DNA from: Acidimicrobiales bacterium | GTDB lineage: Bacteria > Actinomycetota > Actinomycetes > Mycobacteriales > QHCE01 | Direction: 5' to 3' | DNA: 59,687 bases | Assembly (NCBI GenBank): GCA_003243955.1 | Contig: QHCE01000002.1 | Span: 1 to 59,687 of the forward strand | In this document: piece by piece, positions 1 through 9,871 of the stretch | Numbering within the stretch: the first letter of the stretch is position 1 | Layout: each line of letters starts with the position of its first letter | Translations under genes and position numbers: made by a program | The notes under the pieces: generated by a model | Seen by the model: only the letters and a program-made list of their open reading frames with translations | Told to the model about the DNA's origin: nothing | Databases searched by the model: none

Positions 1-200
1 CTCCTATCTCTTGAGACATCACAGTGATCTCAGCGGCCAGTTGCTCGTCACGGACGGCCCGTTTAGACGCTGCCCGGTTTCGGGCGTCGTAGTAGGTGGA
101 AGGCGCGATCTTGCAGTCGTGCTCGGTGAGCACCCGGCAGATCGGCTCGACGCCGAACACCTGCTTGTGGTTGTCGATGAAATCGATGATCACGTGTCGC
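1..200 (-). pseudogene. IS3-family transposase OrfB, N-terminal part, truncated by the window edge
   Basis: Reverse strand reads VIIDFIDNHKQVFGVEPICRVLTEHDCKIAPSTYYDARNRAASKRAVRDEQLAAEI, typical IS3-type OrfB N-terminus. Confidence 0.75.
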
Positions 201-474
201 GGCGATCGAGCTCCACCGCGAAGAAAGTCGATGCCGCTTTCAGAATCTCGTTAGCACGCCTAAGTTCTCGATTCTCCGCCCGAAGTTTATGCATCTGCGC
301 CGACATGTCGATGCTCACACCGAGACGCTGCCCCAAGTCGACTTGACCCTTGCGGACCCAGCTACGCAACGTCTCGCAGACCCGACGCCGAGCGTACTCG
401 ACTCGAACTTCCGCGACCATCCGCACGGCACGCTCACGCAGCTCCGACGGGTACCTCTTCGGTGATCCTGACAT
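190..474 (-). mobile_element. IS3-family transposase OrfA (possibly internally shortened)
   Basis: PKRYPSELRERAVRMVAEVR...LRAENRELRRANEILKAASTFFAVELDR; the segment between EVR and TLRSWVR looks shorter than usual. Confidence 0.8.
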
Positions 475-601
475 GACTCCATCCTTCCCAAAGAACGAAG
501 TCTCCGGAAAAGCCGGGGTGAATCACACCAGGCAATCGAGGCTTCCCGAACTTTACGAATGTCGAACTAGCCTGTGAAGACGCCAGTGTTGCCGACAGCC
601 C

Positions 602-1639
602 TCAGACGGCGGCGGGATTGATGCGGGCGAAGGCTTCCTGGCGCTGGTAGGGGAAGTAGGGGTACGGCACGGTCTTGGTGCTTACGGCATCGAGTGTGGC
701 AATCTGGTCTGGGGTGAGTTGCCAGCCGATCGCGCCAAGGTTCTGGCGCAATTGCGTCTGGTTGCGGGCACCGAGGATGACCGAGGCCACAGTTGGCCTT
801 GTGAGCAGCCAGTTGATAGCGATCTGTGGAATAGTCTTGCCAGTCTCCTGCGCGATCTCGTCGAGGGCATCGACGACGTTGAACAGTAGTTCGTCGGCCA
901 CCGGAGGCCCGTAATCGGCGGTGTCGTGCAGTCGACTTTGCGGCGGTAGCGGTTGGCCGCGACGCACCTTGCCGGTAAGCCTTCCCCAACCGAGCGGGCT
1001 CCAGACGAGGGCGCCGACACCCTGATCGAGACCCAGCGGCATCAGCTCCCACTCATAGTCACGGCCTACCAGCGAGTAGTAAACCTGATGCGCCACATAG
1101 CGCGGATGGTGATGTTGTTCGGCGATCGACAGAGACTTCATCACCTGCCATCCTGAGAAGTTGGAGACTCCGATGTAGCGGACCTTACCCGCCTGCATGA
1201 GACCGTGGAGCGTTTCCAGCACCTCCTCGATGGGCGTGCCCGCGTCGAAGGCATGCAGTTGGAAAAGGTCGATGTAGTCGGTTCCGAGGCGGCGCAACGC
1301 CTCCTCACATGCCCTGATCAGATGTGCCCTGGATGAGCCGGCGTCGTTTGGCCCGTCGCCTGTCGGCAGGCTGGCTTTCGTGGACAGGATCACCTGGTCT
1401 CGGCGTCCTTTGACCGCCGCGCCGAGCACCTGCTCCGAGGCGCCGTCGGAGTAGACGTCGGCGGTGTCGAACATGGTCACACCGGCCTCAAGACAAATGT
1501 CCACGAGCCGACGCGCCTCCTCGGCGTCAGTATCGCCCCACGCGCTGAACAGTGGTCCCCGACCACCGAATGTACCCGCACCGAAACTCAACACGGGAAC
1601 CCTGAGCCCAGACGCTCCCAACCGCCGGTATTCCATCAC
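602..1639 (-). CDS. aldo/keto reductase
   Basis: 345 aa; MEYRRLGASGLRVPVLSFGAGTFGG, DTADVYSDGASEQVLG, YIDLFQLHAFD motifs. Confidence 0.93.
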   Translation of the reverse strand: MMEYRRLGASGLRVPVLSFGAGTFGGRGPLFSAWGDTDAEEARRLVDICLEAGVTMFDTADVYSDGASEQVLGAAVKGRRDQVILSTKASLPTGDGPNDAGSSRAHLIRACEEALRRLGTDYIDLFQLHAFDAGTPIEEVLETLHGLMQAGKVRYIGVSNFSGWQVMKSLSIAEQHHHPRYVAHQVYYSLVGRDYEWELMPLGLDQGVGALVWSPLGWGRLTGKVRRGQPLPPQSRLHDTADYGPPVADELLFNVVDALDEIAQETGKTIPQIAINWLLTRPTVASVILGARNQTQLRQNLGAIGWQLTPDQIATLDAVSTKTVPYPYFPYQRQEAFARINPAAV

Positions 1640-1719
1640 AGCCTCCAGCTAACGGTACTGTAATCTCATTAAGGTGACCGTAACAGACTGACAACCATTA
1701 AGGGAACTGGAGTCCTGTT

Positions 1720-2343
1720 ATGGGTAGTGGGCGTGTACAGCCGCGAGCTCTTCGGCCTGGGGGTCGCACGACACGAGTGCGGGCGCAAGTGCTCCAGGCG
1801 GCCGGTGATGTACTGGCCGAGCAAGGGTTCACCCACCTCGATCTCGCCGACGTCGCACGCAGGGCGGGGGTGGGCAAGACGACCGTCTACCGTCGTTGGG
1901 GAACGGTGGCCGGCCTCGTGGCCGACTTACTGATCGACATGGCCGAACAGTCGCTGCCGCGCACCGAAACCGGCATCCTACTAGACGACCTTAAGGCGAA
2001 CGCTCAACTTGTGCGGCGGACACTGGCTGACGCCCGGCAGGGTTCGCTGTTCAAATCGATCATCGCGGCGGCGATGTGCGACGCCCGCGCCGCGTCCGCA
2101 ATGCACGGTTTCTACGACACACGCATTGCTGAGTGGGTGCCCTGCGTACAACAGGCCATCGAACGTGGCGAGGTGCCACAAGGGACGGATACCCATAAGG
2201 TAATCCGCGCGGTGTCAGCTCCTCTCTACTACCATCTGTTAGTCACTGGTGACAGCATCGACGAAACCATGGCAGACCAAGCTGCCCAAGCTGCCGTGAT
2301 CGCAGCGCGCGCAGGCGTGTACATGCGACCCGGACACAGCTAG
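1720..2343 (+). CDS. TetR/AcrR family transcriptional regulator
   Basis: HTH segment LADVARRAGVGKTTVYRRWGTVAGLVADL; divergent from the AKR gene. Confidence 0.92.
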   Translation: MGSGRVQPRALRPGGRTTRVRAQVLQAAGDVLAEQGFTHLDLADVARRAGVGKTTVYRRWGTVAGLVADLLIDMAEQSLPRTETGILLDDLKANAQLVRRTLADARQGSLFKSIIAAAMCDARAASAMHGFYDTRIAEWVPCVQQAIERGEVPQGTDTHKVIRAVSAPLYYHLLVTGDSIDETMADQAAQAAVIAARAGVYMRPGHS

Positions 2344-2508
2344 CCACAGACCACGAACCCTTTCACGAAACCAGCCTGCAAGCTGTAACGTCCGCTCTCG
2401 CAGTAGAAATGGACACGCTGGCGAGAGCGCGCGTAATGCCGCAGCTCTTGTGGCTCAGCCGATCTTTGGTCAACTGCTGAGTGCTCGCGAACAACCCTCT
2501 AATTACGG

Positions 2509-2655
2509 CCTGACTCTTGCATCCTGGCGGCAACGAGATCATCAGGAATGTAGCCTAGGTGTCGGTCGTTCCATCCGTGCTGCCAGATTTCCGCGATTAC
2601 CTGAGGATCGTCGGGGCGTCCGGGACGCAACGTGACAGCATGATCAGGGATGGAC
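2509..2655 (-). pseudogene. GNAT-family acetyltransferase N-terminal fragment
   Basis: Reverse strand reads MSIPDHAVTLRPGRPDDPQVIAEIWQHGWNDRHLGYIPDDLVAARMQES, then loses the family; no full ORF. Confidence 0.6.
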
Positions 2656-2659
2656 ATCC

Positions 2660-3372
2660 GAGGATAGGTAGCAACCATGGTTGGCTGTTGGCCGCCGCAA
2701 TGAACTGGGTGGTACGAACCTACGGCGTGCGAGACTTCCCACGAGGGTTAGCGGGACCGTGACAAAGGGGGCGATGATAAACAACTCGCCGTACGCAGCT
2801 CGTTCGGCGAGTGGCGCGCCCAATACCGAGCCAATGGCACTGCCGATGAACAATGCGGCCACGAGCGAGGCGACGGTCATACCCCGGGCGGCTGGGACCA
2901 AAGTGGTAGCCCACGTCTACAGAGACGAGTGCATGAATGCCCAGCCGCCGCCGAGCAGGATCGCGGCCATGCCGATGTGATTACCGATTGGTTCACTGCG
3001 GCGATAACAAAACCGGTGCACATCATCATTCCTCCGGCGGTCAGCAGCGACCAGGCAGGACGCAGAGCGACCACCTTGAGGACGCGGGAGAAGGCCAGCG
3101 TGCCGATGCCGTAGATGTTCGGTCACCGCTCCCGCGCCAACCGAACTGAGGCCCCTGTGCTCGAGTGCGGGCACCAAGAAGGTGAAGCCGCCGAGCGACA
3201 CGGCGCCTTCCACCAGTCCCAGAGCCATGATCAGCCAACTCCAGCTAAGCCCGAACACCGCGGCCAAGCCGCTTGCCCGGTCGGCGAATGCTTTGTTCCC
3301 TGGCCGGTTCCGGCAACTTTGCACGGCGATAACGAGCGCGGCAGCTAACACCGCCGGCAGAGCGAACATCAA
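2660..3372 (-). pseudogene. MFS transporter remnant, multiply frameshifted
   Basis: Membrane-type peptides in different frames (MMFALPAVLAAALVIAVQS...LVPALEHRGLSSVGAGAV; GMTVASLVAALFIGSAIGSVLGAPLAERAAYGELFIIAPFVTVPL). Confidence 0.65.
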
Positions 3373-4853
3373 CCGCCAGCTGTTACGACCGGGATCTGCG
3401 GGGCTCGCTGGACCGACTCCGAAGCGTCCGCCTTCGCGGGAGCGGGCTTCGGCGTCGCGACCGTGGTGGACGCAGCGACGTAGCGAATTCCGAACGCGCT
3501 CAGCAGCGCGCTGACGATTAGCGCCATCACGGCAACGATCAGCGCGTACTGAAGGCCAGACAAGAATCCGCCGGACGCCACACCGCCTACAAGCAGGCCC
3601 ATCACCGCCACACCGATGAGTCCGCCCATCTGGCGGGATGCGTTCAGGACACCGGATCCTATGCCGGCATTGCCCGGGTCGACCGCTGACAGCATGGCGT
3701 TCGTGATGGCTGGCACCACTAGGCCGATACCGCCGCCCGCAACGAGGAACTGGACGACGATCGCCAAGTAAGAGCCCGAGCGGACAGCGGGCAGCATTGC
3801 GAGGTAGCCCGACGCGGCCAGGATGCTTCCGCTGATAAGAACGGCCCGCGCGCCGTAACGCTTCGTCAGCGGCCCGCAGGCGAGGTTCGCAATCATGATC
3901 GTCGCAGTCATCGGCAGGAACGCGAGTCCGGTGGCGAGCGGCGAGTAGTTCCAGCCCTTCTGGAAGAATAGGCTGAAGATGAAAATCAGGCCATAGAAGG
4001 AGAAATTTACCAGCACGCCAATTAGCGAGGCGGATGTGAACACCTTACGACTGAACAGCCTCAGTGGCAGCATCGGATCCGCACTGCGTTTCTCGACGAA
4101 GACGAACCCTACAAGCGCGGTAACGAATACCGCGACGCAGATCTCTACCAACGACGAAGACCACCCGATGCCATTGGCCTCGATGACAGCGGCCGTGAGG
4201 GCCCCCAGACCGACGATCGCCAACAGTTGCCCCGGAACATCGAAGGAACGGCGGCCCTGGCCGGGAGCACGAACGGGCGTGCGGGCGGCGCTGGTCTGGG
4301 TCAGCCAGATGCCGACCGCAGCGACCAGCACGTTAACGAAGAAGATCGACCGCCAGCCGAATTGGGAGATCAGCACGCCACCGACCACAGGGCCGAGGGC
4401 AAGCGCGAGACCACCGGCAGCGGCCCACAGACTCACGGCCTTGGTGCGCTCGGCCTGGTCCGGAAAAGTCTTGTTCACGATCGAGAGCGAGGATGGCACG
4501 ATCAGCGCAGCACCCACCCCCTGGGCGATCCGGAACACGATCAGAAGCATCAGTGTGTTGGACGCACCGCAGGCGAAGGAAGTGACGGCGAAGAGCGCGA
4601 ATCCGCCCTGGAAGATCCGCTTCGGCCCGAATCGGTCGCCCAGCGCGCCGGAGGTCAGCAGACAGGCGGCGAAGGTGAGAGTGTAGCCGTTGATCACCCA
4701 TTCCAGCCCGGAGAGGCTGGCACCGAAGTCTTGGCTCAGCGCATCCGTCGCCACGTTGACTACGCTGACATCGAGGATGACGACGACGAACCCGAGGCAG
4801 GCCGCGAGCAGTGTCAACTGTCGTTTCGAATCACGAGGTTCAGCTTGAGACAT
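3369..4853 (-). CDS. MFS transporter, DHA2-type drug efflux
   Basis: 494 aa, many TM segments; LDVSVVNVATDALSQDFGASLSGLEWVINGYTLTFA and SGALGDRFGPKRIFQGGF motifs. Confidence 0.93.
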   Translation of the reverse strand: MSQAEPRDSKRQLTLLAACLGFVVVILDVSVVNVATDALSQDFGASLSGLEWVINGYTLTFAACLLTSGALGDRFGPKRIFQGGFALFAVTSFACGASNTLMLLIVFRIAQGVGAALIVPSSLSIVNKTFPDQAERTKAVSLWAAAGGLALALGPVVGGVLISQFGWRSIFFVNVLVAAVGIWLTQTSAARTPVRAPGQGRRSFDVPGQLLAIVGLGALTAAVIEANGIGWSSSLVEICVAVFVTALVGFVFVEKRSADPMLPLRLFSRKVFTSASLIGVLVNFSFYGLIFIFSLFFQKGWNYSPLATGLAFLPMTATIMIANLACGPLTKRYGARAVLISGSILAASGYLAMLPAVRSGSYLAIVVQFLVAGGGIGLVVPAITNAMLSAVDPGNAGIGSGVLNASRQMGGLIGVAVMGLLVGGVASGGFLSGLQYALIVAVMALIVSALLSAFGIRYVAASTTVATPKPAPAKADASESVQRAPQIPVVTAGG

Positions 4854-5018
4854 ACTTACCTACTCCTGGATGTCCGATCGAGAGAAGACCCTGAGGCCGG
4901 CCCCGGTGTCCGGCCTCCCGCGCTGCTTGTTGATCTCGGGCTCGGTGGCCGAACACCTCAATCACGGCCGCGCACATAGTTGCGCGATCCGCTAGAGGAA
5001 CTGTTCGATGCGATTCGA

Positions 5019-5033
5019 ACACTAGGCTAGTGT
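5019..5033. promoter_or_regulatory. perfect inverted repeat, candidate operator for the adjacent ArsR-type regulator
   Basis: ACACTAG-G-CTAGTGT between the divergent MFS and ArsR genes. Confidence 0.45.
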
Positions 5034-5079
5034 ATGCATATCGTCGAACACTTAGCAAACCTTTGGCAGGGAGGTCACC

Positions 5080-5445
5080 ATGGCCACGGACTCTGAAGCT
5101 GTGACGCCGCGTCACCGTGGTGCACCGGAGAACACTCACCCTCGCGAGGTTTCGCTGGCCACAGCGCTCGCCGCACTGGCCGACCCGGTCCGTTTGACAC
5201 TGGTTCAGGAGCTGGCTCACAGCGCAGAGTGGGAGCGCTTCTGCGGCAGCTTCGACGTGCCGGTGCGTAAGGCCGCGCTCAGCCACCACTTCGCGGTGCT
5301 GCGCGCCGCCGGGTTGGTGGAACAGCGGGACGTCGGGCCCAAGCGGTACAACCGGCTGCGCCGGGCGGAGTTCGAGGAGTGTTTTCCTGGCCTGCTCGAA
5401 CTGGTCTTGCGGAAGCCAGGTGACGAACGTCGGGGCGTTACGTAA
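5080..5445 (+). CDS. ArsR-family winged-helix transcriptional regulator
   Basis: LATALAALADPVRLTLVQELAHS...KAALSHHFAVLRAAGLVEQRDVGPKRYNRLR. Confidence 0.88.
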   Translation: MATDSEAVTPRHRGAPENTHPREVSLATALAALADPVRLTLVQELAHSAEWERFCGSFDVPVRKAALSHHFAVLRAAGLVEQRDVGPKRYNRLRRAEFEECFPGLLELVLRKPGDERRGVT

Positions 5446-5666
5446 CTTAATTGACCGCCTGTCCGGGGCCTAATAAATCGGAAAAAGTCACGGATCAGGC
5501 AGATCGACGACGCCGGCCCGCTCACGCAGCAGCTTCGCGGTACCGGCGACAACCCCGCGATCCATGCTCGGCGATCCGTACGAGAGGGTAAGGCTGAAAG
5601 AGCCCCTTAAGGTCGACAGGTGCAGAACCACGCCGTAGTTGGCGCCGACGCGGTTAGCTACGGTTC

Positions 5667-6061
5667 GCAACTTCAAACGCCGCTCTACCCTTGCCGGCTA
5701 TTTGTATCGCTTCCCTTAGGCTTCAGCAAATACAACAAGTCGAGGCACGCAAATCTCAGGTGTCACTGTGGCAAGATTCCGGTCTTGTCTTTACAACCCA
5801 ACACGGTTCTCCTATCGAGCCCCGCAATTTCAATAGGTCTTTTCATGCTCGTTGCATGAAAGCTGACGTTCGCAGGATCAAAGTTCATGACGCTCGCAGG
5901 ACATGTGCCACTCTTCTAGCGGACCTCGATGTACATCCACGGTGATTATGCAGATTTTACGTCACGCTCAATTTGCGGTCACGATGGAGATTTACACACA
6001 GGTCTCGTCGGCATCTACCCGTGAGGCCCTTCGCAAGCTGGGAGACAGTCTCGATGCATGA
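5667..6061 (+). pseudogene. tyrosine-type site-specific integrase, C-terminal remnant with frameshift
   Basis: LPAICIASLRLQQIQQVEARKSQVSLWQDSGLVFTTQHGSPIEPRNFNRSF...VHDARRTCATLLADLDVHPR, continuing in another frame as VIMQILRHAQFAVTMEIYTQVSSASTREALRKLGDSLDA. Confidence 0.85.
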
Positions 6062-6121
6062 CTGCTGCTGTACTTGAGCAAAAGGCCGCCTCTTCAAGGG
6101 AAGAATTAGCCCTGTGAACTG

Positions 6122-6198
<77 letters not shown>

Positions 6199-6258
6199 CA
6201 ATCAGGCCAAAGCCTAGCAGGTGCTCGCGCTCAGCCGCAGGGCTGACCTCGTGCCCGA

Positions 6259-6813
6259 TCAGGCAGCGCGGCGATGCGGAGCGTTAGACGTTGAAGGGAA
6301 GGCTTGCGGGGATGAGGGCATATCTATTGGTGCGACCAGCCGAGGGCGGGGGCGCACAATGGAACGTACCAACCAAGCCTCAGCTCGTTGAAATGGCTCC
6401 TTGTCGCCGGCTGCAAGTAACCATCTGACTCGATCAGATGGCGCACCGCGCCGCTGCGCCGGAGCAGCCAACCACGCCACCACTTCACGTTGCACAACCG
6501 CGTCTATCGTGGTGGTGCGGGCGAGCTTCTCTACGAACTCCAGAGCCCGTTTTCGCTGCGATTGGTTCTCAGGGGGACTGTCCTGCCTAGCCACAACATC
6601 GACTTCGCTGGCTTTTCCCGCGTCGTCAGGGACTGGCTCTGCCGTCACGGTAGAACCATTACCTCGATCCAGCACCCGCATACTGGAGGCGTCTAACTCT
6701 TGCTGCGCCACGGTGACAGAGTCGCCTCTGGAGATCAGAGCCGGCACCAATGCCAGCAGGGCTACCCCGATCAGGATTGCGAACAGGACGGCTGACGGCA
6801 CACCAGATGGCAT
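6259..6813 (-). CDS. membrane-anchored protein, candidate GlpR/SepX-type divisome partner
   Basis: Single N-terminal TM (SAVLFAILIGVALLALVPALISRGDSV) and soluble tail; position after galU-moeA/glp-rimJ as in other actinobacteria. Confidence 0.5.
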   Translation of the reverse strand: MPSGVPSAVLFAILIGVALLALVPALISRGDSVTVAQQELDASSMRVLDRGNGSTVTAEPVPDDAGKASEVDVVARQDSPPENQSQRKRALEFVEKLARTTTIDAVVQREVVAWLAAPAQRRGAPSDRVRWLLAAGDKEPFQRAEAWLVRSIVRPRPRLVAPIDMPSSPQAFPSTSNAPHRRAA

Positions 6814-6881
6814 GGCGGCTTCCTCCCGACGCGGTTCTTCAGCGAGTGCTGCACGAGCCCTGACATTACGGCGTGAGGCGC

Positions 6882-7538
6882 TTACTCAGCGGCTGCCACG
6901 CCGAACCACCTTCGGCTAGGGTTCCGCTCGTCTGCGTTGCTTCGCCACTGCGCCAATACACCGTGCGGCGCGGCATCCTCAGCAGTGAGCGCGTAACCCA
7001 GATGGTCGCGCCACTCGCCGTCAATGTGCAAAAACCGCGAATGAAAACCCTCATAACGGAATCGCAGCTTCTCCACCACGCGGCGGCTAGCAACGTTCTC
7101 GGGGCGGATATTGACCTCGATGCGATGCAAGCCCGCCGTGAAGAAGCAGAAGTCGCACGCCAGCGCTAATGCGGTAGGCATGATGCCTCGTCCAGCAAGC
7201 CGCTCATCAAGCCAATAGCCAACAGTTGCGGAGAAGAATGCCCCACGCACAATGTTACCGACGGTAAGCTGGCCAGCGAATTTGTCGCGGTAACAGAGCA
7301 CAAACGGCATGACCTGACCAAGCCGCGCTGGACGGCGCTGCGCGCGCACCATCTGGCGAAACGCTCTCGGGCCGTGGCGCTGTTCCCATGATCCTAGAGC
7401 GGTGGCCTCCCACGGCTCGAGCCAGCTCTGGTTGGCTAGGCGCACCTCACGCCAAGCAGCCAGGTCACTACGCTCATGCGGTCGAAGCGTCACCTCCGCG
7501 TCGTTGAGGGTGACTGGCCAGTCGTGCTGTCGCTCCAT
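6882..7538 (-). CDS. GNAT-family ribosomal protein acetyltransferase (RimJ-like)
   Basis: VTLRPHERSDLAAWREVRLANQSWLEPWE...VGYWLDERLAGRGIMPTALALACDFCF. Confidence 0.9.
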   Translation of the reverse strand: MERQHDWPVTLNDAEVTLRPHERSDLAAWREVRLANQSWLEPWEATALGSWEQRHGPRAFRQMVRAQRRPARLGQVMPFVLCYRDKFAGQLTVGNIVRGAFFSATVGYWLDERLAGRGIMPTALALACDFCFFTAGLHRIEVNIRPENVASRRVVEKLRFRYEGFHSRFLHIDGEWRDHLGYALTAEDAAPHGVLAQWRSNADERNPSRRWFGVAAAE

Positions 7539-7541
7539 GTT

Positions 7542-8825
7542 TCACCTGTCCAGCTGCAGTACATCTACCACGGAGCCACGAGGGGCAAGAGTGATGTGGT
7601 CACCCAGCACCATAAGCCCGTTGGAGTTCATCAGCCCACGCAACAGCTGCTTACCGCCCGGTTGTGGCGTCACCGTGTAGCCACCGCCGCGCCGTGACCG
7701 CAGCACGGCTGGGCGAAACTCTCGAACGCCAGCCGAGGAAGTCAGCGATTCGGTGAGACTCGCCCGCACCGAGCGCCGAAAAACCGGATCCATGCCCGCC
7801 AGGCGCCGTAACACCGGCCGCACCAGTAGCTCAAATCCCACATACACCGCACCGGCATCTCCAGGTAGGCAAATCACTGGAGTCTGCTCACTTCCGATGC
7901 GGCCAAAACCCACCACGCCACCCGGCGAAACCGGAAGACGCCGAAATTCCACCTCCGGATACACCGGCGCGATCGCGTCGGCCAATCGTAGGCCGGTGAG
8001 CACCAACACATCGGCGCGCATGGCATTATCATCCAGCGCACTCTTCAACCGCTGCGGATCGTCGCCAATGGTATCGAGCCGAAATGCCTGCGCAAAGCTC
8101 TGCCGGGCCGCGGCCGTAAGGACGTAGGACGCGGCATCCACTACTCGGCCTGGAGTGCTGATCACTCCAGCATCGGCAAGCTCGTCACCAATGCCCAGCG
8201 TGATTACTCTCGGCCGAGGCCGCGCGGGCAGCGCGGCGAACCCCGCTAACGCCAACTGCCCAAGCAACGCCGGGGTAACTACCTCACCCTGTGCGGCGAG
8301 TGCCTCACCGGCCGCACACTCGGTACCGGCACGCACCACATTGAGTTCCGGCGCGCTCGGGCGTCGCACCTTTAACGTAACCACGCCTTGGTCGGTCCAG
8401 TCGGGGGGGATCACTGAATCGGCTCCGGCCGGCAGCGGCGCTCCAGCGGCGATCACAAAACACCCGCGCATGGGCAGGCGAATCGGATGCCAGGAAGCTA
8501 CTCCGATCTCACCAATCACTGACAACAACGCCGGTCGTTGCGGCGTAGCCGTCGCGACCTCCTCGGAGCAGACCGCATAACCAGCGATCTCGGCTACATC
8601 ATATGCCGGCATCGGACCCGAAGCGGTCAAGTCATCAGCCAGCACGCTGTCGATCGCGTCGAGCAACGGAAGCTGGAACGACCGCAGCGGTACTACACTC
8701 GTGAGTACCCCAGCCAGATACTCCGCCAGGTTTGGCTGCACACTTGCGGTCATACTCGCAACTTTCGGAAGTGAAGTTAGCCGGCTGGAATCCGCCGGTG
8801 TCGATCTCTTATTGTGCGCGCACAA
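7542..8825 (-). CDS. molybdopterin molybdotransferase MoeA / gephyrin-like Glp
   Basis: ASGPMPAYDVAEIAGYAV, GAPLPAGADSVIPPD, VCLPGDAGAVYVGFELLVRPVLRRLAG; true start may be internal (~MTASVQP). Confidence 0.88.
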   Translation of the reverse strand: MCAHNKRSTPADSSRLTSLPKVASMTASVQPNLAEYLAGVLTSVVPLRSFQLPLLDAIDSVLADDLTASGPMPAYDVAEIAGYAVCSEEVATATPQRPALLSVIGEIGVASWHPIRLPMRGCFVIAAGAPLPAGADSVIPPDWTDQGVVTLKVRRPSAPELNVVRAGTECAAGEALAAQGEVVTPALLGQLALAGFAALPARPRPRVITLGIGDELADAGVISTPGRVVDAASYVLTAAARQSFAQAFRLDTIGDDPQRLKSALDDNAMRADVLVLTGLRLADAIAPVYPEVEFRRLPVSPGGVVGFGRIGSEQTPVICLPGDAGAVYVGFELLVRPVLRRLAGMDPVFRRSVRASLTESLTSSAGVREFRPAVLRSRRGGGYTVTPQPGGKQLLRGLMNSNGLMVLGDHITLAPRGSVVDVLQLDR

Positions 8826-9717
8826 ACTCGCTCAGCCATGCACGAAACTCCGGACCAAGGTCATCACGTTCGACCGCAAGCTGCACCACGGCTTTGAGAT
8901 AGTCGCTTCGATCGCCCGTGTCATAACGACGACCGGTAAAGATCACACCATGCACCGGCATGCCATCATATAGGAGTCTGGCGATCGCGTCGGTGAGCTG
9001 AATCTCCCCGCCCGCGCCCGGTGGAGTGGCTCGAATCGCGTCGAAAACCTCAGGCGGCAGCACATAACGTCCGATAATGGCAAGGTTGCTGGGTGCCTGT
9101 TCGGCAGTAGGTTTTTCCACGAGCGCACTCACGTTGATGGCTGAATAACCATCGAAGGTTTCCCCGGTAGGAGTGGCGGCAACACAACCGTAGCGGTGAA
9201 TGTGCTCACTCGGGACCTCGATGAGGCCCAGCACCACGCCGCCGTAACGACGCTGCACGTCGAGCATCGCTGGAAGTAGCGGGTCACGCGGATCGATCAT
9301 GTCGTCGCCCAGCTGCACGGCGAACGACTCGCGGCCCACGTGGCGCTGTGCGCAGAGCACCGCATGACCCAGGCCACGCGGTTCGTCTTGGCGCACCGCA
9401 TGCATGGTAGCGAGCTCGGCAGAGTGGCGCACCGCATCCAGCCGCGCCTTGTCGCCCTTTGCTTCTAGCGCGGCTTCCAGCTCGGGGCGCCGATCGAAGT
9501 GGTCGAGTACCGAGTCTTGACCACGCCCGATTACCAGCAAAACGTCATCAAGCCCGGCGCGTGAAGCTTCCTCAACGATGTACTCCAACGCCGGCCTGTC
9601 CACCACAGGAAGCAGCACCTTGGGAATGGTTTTGGTGGCGGGCAAAAAGCGAGTCCCCAGGCCGGCTACCGGGATGACGACTTTGCTTACGGGCGTGTGA
9701 ACGGATGCATCTGCCAT
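8809..9717 (-). CDS. galU: UTP-glucose-1-phosphate uridylyltransferase
   Basis: VVIPVAGLGTRFLPATKTIPKVLLPVVDRPALEYIVEEA...GDDMIDPRDPLLPAM. Confidence 0.96.
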   Translation of the reverse strand: MADASVHTPVSKVVIPVAGLGTRFLPATKTIPKVLLPVVDRPALEYIVEEASRAGLDDVLLVIGRGQDSVLDHFDRRPELEAALEAKGDKARLDAVRHSAELATMHAVRQDEPRGLGHAVLCAQRHVGRESFAVQLGDDMIDPRDPLLPAMLDVQRRYGGVVLGLIEVPSEHIHRYGCVAATPTGETFDGYSAINVSALVEKPTAEQAPSNLAIIGRYVLPPEVFDAIRATPPGAGGEIQLTDAIARLLYDGMPVHGVIFTGRRYDTGDRSDYLKAVVQLAVERDDLGPEFRAWLSEFVRAQ

Positions 9718-9871
9718 GTCGGGCAGATTAGCTGGTCGAAGGTCTACCCTTTTCTCGGACTACCACCTTCATCGAGCCGGATTGATATGCGGCGTCCCTA
9801 CTTACCTGCTGTGGGGGCACAATCTGCTTCGATCAATCGGAAGAGCTTACGCCCACGGAAGAGACTACATA

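Noticed and set aside
4036-4979. Overlapping 216-aa and 250-aa plus-strand ORFs
   Set aside because: Antisense to the DHA2 MFS gene; low-complexity shadow translations without recognisable domains.
5488-5676. 62-aa minus-strand ORF resembling a WS/DGAT- or condensation-type acyltransferase C-terminus
   Set aside because: Too short and too weak a resemblance to annotate; could be a gene remnant within the island.
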